DNA of 31,909 nt, from IMG/VR virus record IMGVR_UViG_3300018412_000030, positions 1-31,909 of that record; one strand, given 5' to 3'. Of this stretch, positions 1-7,522 are shown in pieces; position 1 is the stretch's first letter, and each line of letters starts with the position of its first letter. This DNA is from a virus. A model generated the notes under the pieces. It made no database searches and was not told the DNA's origin. It worked only from the letters and a program-made list of their open reading frames with translations. A program made the translations under genes and the position numbers.

Positions 1-2
1 AT

Positions 3-113
3 GCTAATGCGGTTTTGGGGAAAAACAACGGAATTTCAAGGTTGCATATTAGTACTACTGGAACGTTATCAAGAAGAATTTTGAAAGAACAGTTACTGGA
101 GGTGGCAGAATGA
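3..113 (+). CDS. 3' end of an unidentified phage early gene (partial)
   Basis: An open frame enters from the left edge and runs 36 codons to a TGA at 111-113; its last residues read LSRRILKEQLLEVAE. The TGA overlaps the ATG of the next gene (ATGA), an arrangement typical of translationally coupled genes in this operon, and this supports the frame being real. Too little remains to name a family. From its place upstream of replication genes it is probably an early or replication gene of the phage, but that is inference only. Confidence 0.6.
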   Translation, partial: ANAVLGKNNGISRLHISTTGTLSRRILKEQLLEVAE

Positions 114-301
114 AAACGAATAAAACTGATACGTTAAGCCGTCTGAGACGTGCGCAGCTCAATATTAAAGAGTTAGACGGGGCAATCTTCTTCTGCTCTC
201 CTAAGTATCCGTACGTAGTTACAACGCTGGTAAATCAAAAGCGTTTGATCCAAGAGGAGATTTTAGTTTATAAAAATTTGATTGAGAGGATGGGTTGGTA
301 G
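110..301 (+). CDS. small hypothetical phage protein (63 aa)
   Basis: This short basic protein starts at an ATG that overlaps the previous stop and follows a GGAGGTGG ribosome binding site. It contains a short helical N-terminus, a hydrophobic centre (FFCSPKYPYVVTTLV) and an amphipathic C-terminal helix. No signal peptide, membrane anchor or catalytic motif is visible and I do not recognise the family. Its position within an unbroken run of early genes, 1 nt before the DUF3310-like gene, suggests co-expression with replication functions. Confidence 0.7.
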   Translation: MKTNKTDTLSRLRRAQLNIKELDGAIFFCSPKYPYVVTTLVNQKRLIQEEILVYKNLIERMGW

Positions 302-302
302 G

Positions 303-569
303 ATGCGGAATGAAATTAATCCAATGCACTATTTAAATGCATTAGGTGAAGACCTATTTGAAGAGTGGTATCAACGGCTGCCGTTTGAAGTCTTTCGAGA
401 TGTCATGCGCTGTGTAGCTGAACGCTATATTCGCCGATACCATGCAAAGAATGGTCTGATTGACCTACAAAAAGGTATTGAAGTGTTGAATCGCTTAGAG
501 AAATATGAAATTCGTCATTTGAAAGAGGCGGTAGATGAATGGATAGGACGTATTAGCGATGGAATGTAA
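303..569 (+). CDS. DUF3310-like phage protein with a shared C-terminal tail
   Basis: The protein of 88 aa has the pattern NPMHYLNALG...FEVFRDVMRCVAERYIRRYHAKNGLIDLQKGIEVLNRL (fragments), which resembles the small DUF3310 proteins common in Gram-positive phage replication modules; their biochemical role is not established. I chose the ATG at 303 over an in-frame TTG at 282, which would lie inside the previous gene. The last 14 residues, EAVDEWIGRISDGM, are almost the same as the end of the unrelated VRR-NUC protein at 7523-7804, because the 3' end of this gene lies in one copy of a 48-bp direct repeat. Its TAA overlaps the integrase start codon region, so the two genes are probably translationally coupled. 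The DUF3310 assignment is moderate; the shared tail is certain. Confidence 0.65.
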   Translation: MRNEINPMHYLNALGEDLFEEWYQRLPFEVFRDVMRCVAERYIRRYHAKNGLIDLQKGIEVLNRLEKYEIRHLKEAVDEWIGRISDGM

Positions 570-573
570 ATTG
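526..573 (+). repeat. left copy of a 48-bp direct repeat (candidate att core)
   Basis: This 48-bp stretch matches 7761-7808 at 47 of 48 positions; the single difference is T536 versus C7771, and 537-573 is identical over 37 bp. Similarity stops sharply on both sides. It holds the last 14 codons and stop of the DUF3310-like gene, a GGATAGGA ribosome-binding-like sequence (541-548) and the first five codons (MECKL) of the integrase at 559. Its location at the start of a tyrosine recombinase gene fits an integrase core site. Confidence 0.8.
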
Positions 574-2373
574 TCAAATTCTATTCGTGAGGAGTTGACA
601 GAGAAGATTGAAACGATGGATCGATTTGAAATTTGTCAACATTTTAATATCAGTCAAACACAAATGTACAGGTTATTAAAGCGTTACGGTTTAGCGCTGA
701 AAATTCAGCCGGGTAAAAAGAATAGCATTCAATACGGATCCGTTGAAGAGCGTAACGAATTAATTAAAGAGTTCGCTAAGACGCTGACGCGCGCCGAAAT
801 TGCTGGAAAATTCGATGTTACTGTACAAACCGTTGTCAGATGGGCAAAAGAAGGCGGTTTTGAAATACCTAAAGATGTTCGAGGTTTAGCCGAGAAAGAT
901 GCAGAATTAAAGCAGTTGATTGATAAAGGCCTATCTGCCGTGGAAATAGCTGAAGAACTAGGCTATGAGGAGTCGCGCATTCGGGGTTATTGCAAACAGC
1001 ACGATCTTACTTTTAAACCAAGAGGTATTCATTTAAAGCGTGTTGAAATTACCAAGATGGTTGAAGATGGTTCTAGTTTAAAGGAGATTGCTGAAAAGTT
1101 TGGATATTCCACAGGTTATGTTAGAGGTTACTGCCGAAAAGAAGGAATTAAAAGCGACCGCTTTGGCCAAGATAGTAAATACCGTGTTGTAAATGGCGTC
1201 AAAAGAATTAAGTTAACGCACCGAGTTGGTGAATTACGTCAATGGGCGGCAGAAGGTAAGGACGCAGCTGAGATAGCAGAACTTACAGGATTCAATACCG
1301 AATATGTCTACTATGTATGTCGAGCTAACGATATCAACGTGAAGCATGCCGAACGTAAAATGTCAGATGATACTAAAATTAGATTGCTGACAGGTTATTA
1401 TGATCGTCCGGAATGGGGGCCGATTGATATAGAGATTACGAAAGAAACCAAGTTCGCTGATTATTTCCGTTGGTGGGTGCATAAATACAAAGTTGGTATT
1501 ATCCGAGATGTTTCAGTTCAAGCTTATCAAGCAGCCTACGGTAATTTAGTGCGATTGTTGGGTGATTTAAAGATAAAGGATTTAACGCGTACAGTGTACC
1601 AAGATATGCTGACAGAGATGGGCACGGTCTACCATATTCAGACTGCACGCGATTACCATAACGTGCTTAAAGCTTCGATTAATGATGCGGTATATGAAGG
1701 GTTGATTGCGAAAAATCCAACTTACAAAGCTGTCATTTCTGGTAATTCTCATGGTCGTAAAAAATCGAAATTTATATCCGAAAGAGAGTTAACAGAACTA
1801 CTAAAAGTTTTAGATTACGGAAGTGACTTCTCAAATCTCAACACTGTGTGTAGCTGGTTCATTTATTTAACTGCTAAAACGGGCTTCAGATTTGGCGAAA
1901 CGCTAGGATTAACGGTGTCTGATTTTAATTTCGAATCAAATGTAATTTCAATTAATAAAACGTGGGATTATAAAAATCTTGCCGGTGGAGGCTTTGCTAA
2001 AACGAAGAACAAATCGTCGATAAGGACCGTTAGTTTAGATCCACAGACCATGCAGCTGTTTAAGACTATCACCAAAGATATGCAGACGGAACGGCCAATT
2101 TGGTTGACACATTTATCTCACATCTTAAATCCGACTATTAATGATTACCTTGCGAAATGCTGTAAAAAGGCAAATATTAAAGTGATATCGACTCACTCCC
2201 TGCGACATACTCATGCGAGTGTGTTATTAGCGAAAGGCGTGTCAATGATTAGTATCTCTAAGCGGTTAGGCCATTCCAATTTAGCGACGACGCAGAAAGT
2301 CTATTCGCATATCACTGAAGAGTTAGAACGTAAAGATGACAAAATATTGCAAGATGCGCTAGGAGGTCTGTAA
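559..2373 (+). CDS. int: tyrosine recombinase/integrase with five N-terminal HTH repeats
   Basis: The 604-aa protein is a site-specific DNA recombinase. Its C-terminal domain (about 403-604) has the full catalytic set: R444 in TGFRFGE, a beta-hairpin lysine in KTKNKSSIRT (K481 or K483), H546 and R549 in HSLRHTH, H572 in LGHSN and the nucleophile Y582 in VYSH. Residues about 297-395 look like the usual SAM-like core-binding domain. The first 265 residues are unusual: instead of a single arm-binding domain there are about five HTH-like units (near 11-48, 66-104, 114-153, 160-199 and 222-262), each with an IAEELGY- or IAEKFGY-like turn or a looser version of it. Typical phage integrases are 350-420 aa. 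The start ATG lies in the 48-bp direct repeat and overlaps the end of the preceding gene. It points the same way as the late genes and sits inside the replication operon, unlike the usual divergent lysogeny module. Confidence 0.93.
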   Translation: MECKLSNSIREELTEKIETMDRFEICQHFNISQTQMYRLLKRYGLALKIQPGKKNSIQYGSVEERNELIKEFAKTLTRAEIAGKFDVTVQTVVRWAKEGGFEIPKDVRGLAEKDAELKQLIDKGLSAVEIAEELGYEESRIRGYCKQHDLTFKPRGIHLKRVEITKMVEDGSSLKEIAEKFGYSTGYVRGYCRKEGIKSDRFGQDSKYRVVNGVKRIKLTHRVGELRQWAAEGKDAAEIAELTGFNTEYVYYVCRANDINVKHAERKMSDDTKIRLLTGYYDRPEWGPIDIEITKETKFADYFRWWVHKYKVGIIRDVSVQAYQAAYGNLVRLLGDLKIKDLTRTVYQDMLTEMGTVYHIQTARDYHNVLKASINDAVYEGLIAKNPTYKAVISGNSHGRKKSKFISERELTELLKVLDYGSDFSNLNTVCSWFIYLTAKTGFRFGETLGLTVSDFNFESNVISINKTWDYKNLAGGGFAKTKNKSSIRTVSLDPQTMQLFKTITKDMQTERPIWLTHLSHILNPTINDYLAKCCKKANIKVISTHSLRHTHASVLLAKGVSMISISKRLGHSNLATTQKVYSHITEELERKDDKILQDALGGL

Positions 2374-2969
2374 TGCTTACAAGCGAACAAATTAATGGCA
2401 TTTTAGGCGTAGATGATACTTACAAGCAACCTGCTAAATTGCTCAGCCTAATGCTTGATGAGAAGAAAAGAGTTGAAACATTTCATAAATTTCTGGAACT
2501 GGAAACAGATATGAGTTATGAATGGTTCCAGGAGGCATTTGAAAATGAACATGCTGACCGTAAAAATAAAAAACAAGATTTTACTCCGCCATCACTTAGT
2601 GAGTTGATGGCGAGATTGGTTAGTGACAATCGCACCTATTATGAAATTGCTGCAGGTAATGGCGGTATTATGATTCAGGCGTGGCATGAACATCGTTTAA
2701 ACTGCGAGAATTTCTGGATGTACAATCCTCGGAATTATTGGTACCAAGTGGAAGAGTTATCTGACCGAAGCTTGCCTTTCCTAATTTTTAATATGGCGAT
2801 TCGAGGTATGAACGGCGCTATATTACACGGTGACAGTTTGACGCGCGAATTTAAAAACGTGTACTTCATTCGTAGCCTTAGCAATCAATATGAAGGTTTT
2901 AGCGAAGTTCATGTAATGCAGAAAAGTGACAAGTTGATGGAATTTATGAATATACATAAGTGGGTTTAA
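2373..2969 (+). CDS. N6-adenine methylase-like protein, probably without catalytic motif IV
   Basis: The 198-aa protein resembles the methylase-like proteins of Lactobacillales phages related to type I restriction HsdM. After a helical N-terminus it has QDFTPPSLSELMARLV (68-83), then EIAAGNGG (91-98) in place of the SAM-binding motif I, a YQVEELSDRSLPFLIFNMAIRGMN core (fragmentary match, about 124-147) and AILHGDSL (149-156). In active N6-methylases an NPP(Y/F) motif follows soon after the GDSL-like strand; here the chain instead ends within about 40 residues and no such motif is visible. It may bind SAM or DNA without methylating, or act with a partner. It starts at an ATG that overlaps the integrase stop by 1 nt (TAATG) with AGGAGG just upstream, so it is coupled to the integrase. 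Confidence 0.7.
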   Translation: MLTSEQINGILGVDDTYKQPAKLLSLMLDEKKRVETFHKFLELETDMSYEWFQEAFENEHADRKNKKQDFTPPSLSELMARLVSDNRTYYEIAAGNGGIMIQAWHEHRLNCENFWMYNPRNYWYQVEELSDRSLPFLIFNMAIRGMNGAILHGDSLTREFKNVYFIRSLSNQYEGFSEVHVMQKSDKLMEFMNIHKWV

Positions 2970-2983
2970 GGAGGCAACTTGAA

Positions 2984-3712
2984 TTGGCCAAGATTTGGAC
3001 GGAAAAGGAAATAGATTATTTGGCAAGATGGGTGGGTCTTCGATCGGTCAAGCACATGGCTAGATATTTAAAACGGTCTGAAGGTTCGATTCAGAATAAA
3101 ATCAATCGCTTAGGATTAACATCCAAAGATTCGTCGGAGCTTATGACGACAACGGACTTTTGTGAAGCGCTGAATGTGCCACGTGCCACTGTCGAATATT
3201 GGCACCGTAATCTGGATTTTCCTTCGAAGAAAATTGGGAAGTATCGCATGATAGATCCAGTTGAATTTTGGGGGTGGGCGGAGGTTAACAAACGCCGCGT
3301 CAATTGGAGTAAAGTTCCGCACCGCGCGTTCGGTGTGGAGCCTGATTGGGTGGACGAGTTAAGGGCTATGCCGCTGCGACAGTTTAACCATTCTAAACCT
3401 TGGACGGACGGTGAGATTGCGGAACTGAAATGGTTAGTGGGTCGATATTCACACACGTTATCTGAAATGGCGGTTCGCTTGAATCGCAGCGAAGCGGCCA
3501 TAAGGCGGAAGTTATACGATTTAAAGATTCCGCACAGTCCTAAATATGTCGATAAAAAGCGAAAGTATACAGAAGCTGAAATTCAGCTGGCAGTCGAAAT
3601 GCGCGCTGAAGGTAGGAGTTTTCAAGAAATCGCTGAAGCAGTCAACGGTAGTGCGCATTATTTAGAAGGCCGTGTTTCGATATGGGAAGAACAGTTGAAA
3701 ATTGATTTATGA
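2984..3712 (+). CDS. multi-HTH DNA-binding protein (SANT/Myb-like and excisionase-like parts)
   Basis: I place the start at TTG 2984, nine bases after AAGGAGG (2968-2974); an upstream GTG at 2960 would put that binding site inside the gene. The 242-aa product has a Myb/SANT-like unit at about 4-45 (WTEKEIDYL...MARYLKRSEGSI), an excisionase/MerR-like winged HTH at about 53-105 (MTTTDFCEALNVPRATVEYW...GKYRMIDP in pieces), a second SANT-like unit at about 138-185 (WTDGEIAEL...MAVRLNRSEAAI) and an HTH-like end at about 195-235. It is a likely transcription regulator or architectural protein. Its excisionase-like segment and its place two genes after the integrase make it the best candidate for a recombination directionality factor, but that is inference. 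Confidence 0.65.
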   Translation: MAKIWTEKEIDYLARWVGLRSVKHMARYLKRSEGSIQNKINRLGLTSKDSSELMTTTDFCEALNVPRATVEYWHRNLDFPSKKIGKYRMIDPVEFWGWAEVNKRRVNWSKVPHRAFGVEPDWVDELRAMPLRQFNHSKPWTDGEIAELKWLVGRYSHTLSEMAVRLNRSEAAIRRKLYDLKIPHSPKYVDKKRKYTEAEIQLAVEMRAEGRSFQEIAEAVNGSAHYLEGRVSIWEEQLKIDL

Positions 3713-3724
3713 GGAGGCACTTAA

Positions 3725-4159
3725 ATGCAATTAAAAGTGAAAAGGTTAACGGCGTCGGCGAAGTTGCCAACCAAAGCGCATCCTAGCGATGCGGGCTTTG
3801 ATATTTATGCAGATATTTCCGAGATTATTCCTAGCGGTTCAACTCGCTTAATCTCGACAGGTATCGCAATAGAAATACCAGAAGGCTATTACGGGAGATT
3901 GAAAGGTCGAAGTGGTTTAACCAGTAAAACATTATTAAGGGTTCAAGAAGGCACGATTGATTCCAATTATCGCGGTGAGATTAAAGTCATCTGCGATTCG
4001 CTTGACACTGAATTATCGGATGTCGGTTATATGGTCGCGAAAGGTGAACGTATCGCGCAGCTGATTATTCAGCCATTGCCTAAATTCGAAGTAGTAGAAG
4101 TGAGTGATTTATCTAATTCAGATCGAGGGTCAAATGGTTTCGGCTCGACAGGCGTTTAG
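3725..4159 (+). CDS. dut: dUTPase, trimeric type
   Basis: The 144-aa enzyme hydrolyses dUTP to dUMP and pyrophosphate, keeping uracil out of replicating phage DNA and feeding dTMP synthesis. All five motifs of the trimeric family are present in order: SDAGFDIYA (21-29), GRSGLTSK (61-68), GTIDSNYRGEI (76-86, with catalytic D79), GERIAQLII (107-115) and the glycine-rich C-terminal arm DRGSNGFGSTG (133-143). Length is normal for the family. GAGGAGG lies just upstream of the ATG, 12 nt after the previous stop. In staphylococcal phages such dUTPases also act as signals that relieve satellite repression; nothing here shows that role. Confidence 0.96.
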   Translation: MQLKVKRLTASAKLPTKAHPSDAGFDIYADISEIIPSGSTRLISTGIAIEIPEGYYGRLKGRSGLTSKTLLRVQEGTIDSNYRGEIKVICDSLDTELSDVGYMVAKGERIAQLIIQPLPKFEVVEVSDLSNSDRGSNGFGSTGV

Positions 4160-4215
4160 GAGGTAAGAGCTTATGTTCGCCTTAGATTGGATTTAGGAAG
4201 CAGGAGGCAAAGAAG

Positions 4216-4518
4216 ATGAACCGTAAAAAGTTAAAGCGTCAATTGTTGTCAAAGCCTGTCACGTTGACGACTAAAGAAGTCGAGAAGATGAAGCAAAAAG
4301 CGACAGACAATGCTGCTGAGATTATTAATTTATTTCCGCTGCTAATACTACGAGATAAATTCGGATTCGGTAAAGTGCGAATTGAGCGTTATTTGGATTA
4401 TTACGCCGAGATGATGGAGGCTTATAACGCAGGCTATTTTAGTTTAAAAGATATTGAGAAAGTATTGCATGGTGAATTGGGTTTGAAATTTGAATGGGGG
4501 AATCAAAATGACCATTGA
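4216..4518 (+). CDS. hypothetical phage protein (100 aa)
   Basis: This basic, helix-rich protein begins at an ATG preceded by a GCAGGAGGC ribosome binding site, 56 nt after dUTPase. It has a lysine-rich first half and the segment FGFGKVRIERYLDYYAEMM in the middle, with no catalytic motif, signal peptide or membrane segment. I do not recognise a characterised family. Its stop overlaps the next gene's start by 11 nt, so it is part of the same replication operon. Confidence 0.75.
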   Translation: MNRKKLKRQLLSKPVTLTTKEVEKMKQKATDNAAEIINLFPLLILRDKFGFGKVRIERYLDYYAEMMEAYNAGYFSLKDIEKVLHGELGLKFEWGNQNDH

Positions 4519-4771
4519 GATAAACGATCAGTACTTCATTAAAGCTGACAAGTACAATCTGACGCTGATTCACGTTTATGCGATTGAAGATGAGTTCGGT
4601 CAAGCGAAAGAGAAGCAGAAAGTACTAGGCTATTTCCGGACGATTGAACAGGCGTTAGTGTTCTTAGCTCGTCAGCAGCTATTAGAGGAACATGAGACGT
4701 TGACGCTAAAGGACTATGTGACGTTATTGAAAGATAAAATTCAAGAGCTGAAAGCGTTGTGTCAGCCGTGA
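4508..4771 (+). CDS. small phage protein, DUF5405-like (87 aa)
   Basis: I start at ATG 4508, after a run of five G residues, rather than the upstream TTG 4490. The protein (MTIEINDQYFIKADKYNLTL...) has an antiparallel beta-like N-terminal half and a helical C-terminal half with a GYFRTIEQALVFLARQQLL segment. This layout resembles the small DUF5405-type proteins found near primase and recombination genes in Gram-positive phages; their function is unknown. The family match is tentative. Confidence 0.65.
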   Translation: MTIEINDQYFIKADKYNLTLIHVYAIEDEFGQAKEKQKVLGYFRTIEQALVFLARQQLLEEHETLTLKDYVTLLKDKIQELKALCQP

Positions 4772-4801
4772 TTAGATTAGAAATGTAGAGGTGGCGAGGA
4801 T

Positions 4802-7216
4802 GTGAAGCAACAAGAAAAAATGGTGCTAGATTTAAAAGTGGACCGCGAGATTAATTTATCAACCGGGACGAGTCGACATGACACAAAATGGAAAAACAAA
4901 ACAATGGCTTGGTCTGCTTTTCTTGACCGCTTGCAGCGTCCGACCGTTACGCAGGAAAGTGCTGCAGAGTATGCCAAACTGCCAAAAGACAAGCGAGATG
5001 GTATTAAAGACGTCGGCGGATATGTTGGTGGCTTTCTAAAACAGGGGCGCCGTAAAGCCGACCATGTTCAATCGAGAAGTATTGTCACGCTAGACGCGGA
5101 TAGTGGCCATAAGGATTTATGGGATGATATTCAACTGCTATCCACGTTCGCTATTGCAGTTTATACGACGCACAGTCACACAAGTAGTCATCCTCGTTAT
5201 CGATTTATTATTCCGTTAACTAGACCTGTGACTGTTGACGAGTATGAGCCTTTAGCGCGTAAAATAGCCAGCAAGTTCGGAATGGATTACTTTGACGATA
5301 CGACCTATCAAGCAGAGCGGTTAATGTATTGGCCGAGTCATTCGTTTGATGGTGATTACCTATTCGATTATCAAGATGACAAGTGGTGTAATCCTGATGA
5401 AATACTCGCTGAATACCCAGATTGGTCGGACAGCAGTTATTGGCCAGAATCATCAAGAGGCCATAATATCCGTGCGAGAGCTGCGAAGAAACAAGGAGAT
5501 CCGCTAGATAAGCCTGGTGCGATTGGCGCATTTAACCGTGTGTATTCGATTAAAGAAGCCATTGAAACATTCTTGGAAGGCGTTTATTCTGAGACACGTC
5601 ATCCAGATCGATACACCTATATGGAAGGTTCGACTTCAGGGGGATTAGTCATTTATGATGATAAATTTGCCTATTCTCACCACGGTACGGACCCTGTTGG
5701 GGACATGCTGGTTAACGCGTTCGACCTGGTAAGGATTCACAAATTTGGCGAACTAGATGATAATGTTAAATCGACGACACCTACCTCTAAAAGACCTTCA
5801 TTTAAGGAGATGCACGCTTTTGTTATCGAATTAGAAGATGTGAACTCCCTAATGGCTCAAGAAGCTTTCGCAGAATTTGGTGTAGAAGAAGATGATGAAC
5901 AAGCGGATTCCGTAAACGTTGAAGATGACCGTAGTTGGATCCAAATCACTAAACAAGGGCCTGATATCAACACGTTTCTGTTAGCGAAACAAATTACTAA
6001 GGAGATACCTTTGTTTTATGACGGCTTTGAGTTACTGCGCTATAATGCGCAGACAGGTATCTGGACTGCTGATTCTGAGGAGTTTCTGAAATCCTATATC
6101 GCCGTGAAAAAGTTAGCGGCCGAAACTAAAATTCGACTGTTAAGTGAGACGATTGCCAGCATTAAGGCACAAACATTTAGCGAATCTGTGTTCGAAGATG
6201 GCGATTTAACAAAAATTGTGTTGAAAAACGGTGTATATGATATGAAACGGGATAAGTTTAGCACGACGTTCGATCCTGATTTACATGCGAGAGCGTCACA
6301 CCCCATTGAGTTTGACACTGATGCAGACTGTCCGGTGTTTAAAGGTTTTATCACAGAGGTGCTTGGCGAGGAAATGTTACCGTTCATCTTTGAGTGGTTC
6401 GGTTATAACTTTTACCGAAGCTACGACGTGCAGAAGATGCTGTTCATACACGGTAAAGGTGGAACGGGTAAATCGACGTTGATTAACTTATTACGCGAGA
6501 TGATTGGTTCAGATAATTATTCAGCTGTTACGCTGCAGTACTTGATGACTGAGCGATTCGCAAAAATTGGTTTGTACCGTAAGGTTGCTAACTTTGACAC
6601 AGATGCGAAGCCCCAATATTTAGCAGACGGCGCTACGCTTAAAATGCTAACGGGTGAAGATGCGATTTATGCAGACCGCAAGAACAAAGAACCCATCACT
6701 TTTTATAACTATGCGAAATTAACGTTTGCAATGAACGAATTACCTCCTATGCGTGACTTTAGCGGCGGACTTAAACGCCGTATGATGATTCTAACAATGG
6801 ACAAAGTGCTAACGAACGAAGTGAAAGATCTGTATCCTTTGGAAGTTATTCAGGGGGAGTTGGCGGGGATCTTTAATGAAGCGATGAAAGGATTAAGACG
6901 TCTACTTAAAAACGGCGAGTTCAGTGAATCGAAAACCATGAAAGACGACGTCGTTAAATGGGAACAAGGTAACGATGTGGTGGCCATGTTTATTGATGAA
7001 GAATGTAAAGTTGGAAAAGATTTGAGCACGCCCGTTAAAGTTGCATACGATGACTACAAAATGTATTGCAGTAGTTCAGGATATAAGCCTTTATCACGTA
7101 ATAGTTTTGGTCAAAGAATGTCCGAATTAGGCTTTGTCAACAAGGTGTTCAAAATTGACGGAAAACCCGTAAGGTGTTGGGAAGGACTCCAGAGCGAAAG
7201 TGATATTTTTTTATAG
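4802..7216 (+). CDS. primase-polymerase / SF3 (D5-like) replicative helicase
   Basis: The 804-aa protein probably primes and unwinds DNA at the replication origin. The N-terminal third (about 30-250) looks like an archaeo-eukaryotic primase-polymerase: TLDADSG (96-102) supplies the acidic D98/D100 pair and THSHTSSHPRYRFIIPL (123-139) the conserved His/Arg strand. The C-terminal part is an SF3 helicase of the D5/VapE type, with Walker A GKGGTGKS (551-558), a Walker B-like NFDTDA (597-602), sensor-like TFAMNELPP (641-649) and an arginine-finger region GGLKRR (655-660). An acidic linker (360-377) joins them. It starts at a GTG with a GAGGTGGCGAGGA leader. The iteron-rich noncoding region directly after its stop is likely its target, as in satellite and P4-type replicons. 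Confidence 0.92.
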   Translation: MKQQEKMVLDLKVDREINLSTGTSRHDTKWKNKTMAWSAFLDRLQRPTVTQESAAEYAKLPKDKRDGIKDVGGYVGGFLKQGRRKADHVQSRSIVTLDADSGHKDLWDDIQLLSTFAIAVYTTHSHTSSHPRYRFIIPLTRPVTVDEYEPLARKIASKFGMDYFDDTTYQAERLMYWPSHSFDGDYLFDYQDDKWCNPDEILAEYPDWSDSSYWPESSRGHNIRARAAKKQGDPLDKPGAIGAFNRVYSIKEAIETFLEGVYSETRHPDRYTYMEGSTSGGLVIYDDKFAYSHHGTDPVGDMLVNAFDLVRIHKFGELDDNVKSTTPTSKRPSFKEMHAFVIELEDVNSLMAQEAFAEFGVEEDDEQADSVNVEDDRSWIQITKQGPDINTFLLAKQITKEIPLFYDGFELLRYNAQTGIWTADSEEFLKSYIAVKKLAAETKIRLLSETIASIKAQTFSESVFEDGDLTKIVLKNGVYDMKRDKFSTTFDPDLHARASHPIEFDTDADCPVFKGFITEVLGEEMLPFIFEWFGYNFYRSYDVQKMLFIHGKGGTGKSTLINLLREMIGSDNYSAVTLQYLMTERFAKIGLYRKVANFDTDAKPQYLADGATLKMLTGEDAIYADRKNKEPITFYNYAKLTFAMNELPPMRDFSGGLKRRMMILTMDKVLTNEVKDLYPLEVIQGELAGIFNEAMKGLRRLLKNGEFSESKTMKDDVVKWEQGNDVVAMFIDEECKVGKDLSTPVKVAYDDYKMYCSSSGYKPLSRNSFGQRMSELGFVNKVFKIDGKPVRCWEGLQSESDIFL

Positions 7217-7522
7217 ACTTCAACATTGTTATAGAAAAGCGGTAAAAAAGGTTACAATTTTAAAAATCAAGAATTGTAACCTTTCTCGAAGAATTGTAAC
7301 TTTGTAACCAAATTGTAACCCCCGTAAAGCTAATAACAGTAAGGGTTTAAAGGGTATGGGTTACAAAGTTACAATTTTTTCTAAATTAGACTCTTAGGGT
7401 ATAGAATATACACATGTAAAAACAGGTTTAAACATGTTAACCCCTATGAAGAAGCAATGAGTTGAAAAAAATTGTAACCCATCGTAAAAAATAAAAATAA
7501 AATAATTTTTAGGAGAGGTGCC
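7217..7522. other. iteron-rich noncoding region, probable replication origin
   Basis: This 306-bp gap has no credible gene and carries repeated AATTGTAACC units. Plus-orientation copies lie at 7272-7281, 7292-7301 (last base differs), 7311-7320 and 7470-7479; minus-orientation copies at 7250-7259 and 7367-7376 (one end base differs). A variant CTTTGTAACC occurs at 7300-7309 and inverted at 7359-7368. Together these make a perfect 18-bp inverted repeat, AATTGTAACTTTGTAACC at 7292-7309 against its complement at 7359-7376, plus a 10-bp inverted pair at 7250-7259/7272-7281. AT-rich DNA fills 7377-7522, including GTATAgaaTATAC at 7399-7411. Iterons next to a primase/SF3 helicase gene fit an origin bound by that protein. 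An operator array is the alternative. Confidence 0.65.

Noticed and set aside
282-302. Upstream TTG start for the DUF3310-like gene
   Set aside because: It would lie within the preceding gene; the ATG at 303 gives the family-like start (MRNEINPMHY).
559-2373. Reading the integrase as the ordinary lysogeny integrase with attP only
   Set aside because: A plain attP would need just one core copy; the second copy 7.2 kb away and the co-directional position within the replication operon do not fit, although this explanation cannot be fully excluded.
4173-4196. Seven-codon frame (MFALDWI) behind AGGAGGT between dUTPase and the next gene
   Set aside because: Too short to support as a gene; it may be a relic of a longer gene or a chance frame.
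7462-7490. Possible promoter TTGAAA-17 bp-TAAAAA upstream of the VRR-NUC gene, covering the last iteron
   Set aside because: The -10 is poor and AT-rich DNA gives such matches by chance; not strong enough to list as a feature.
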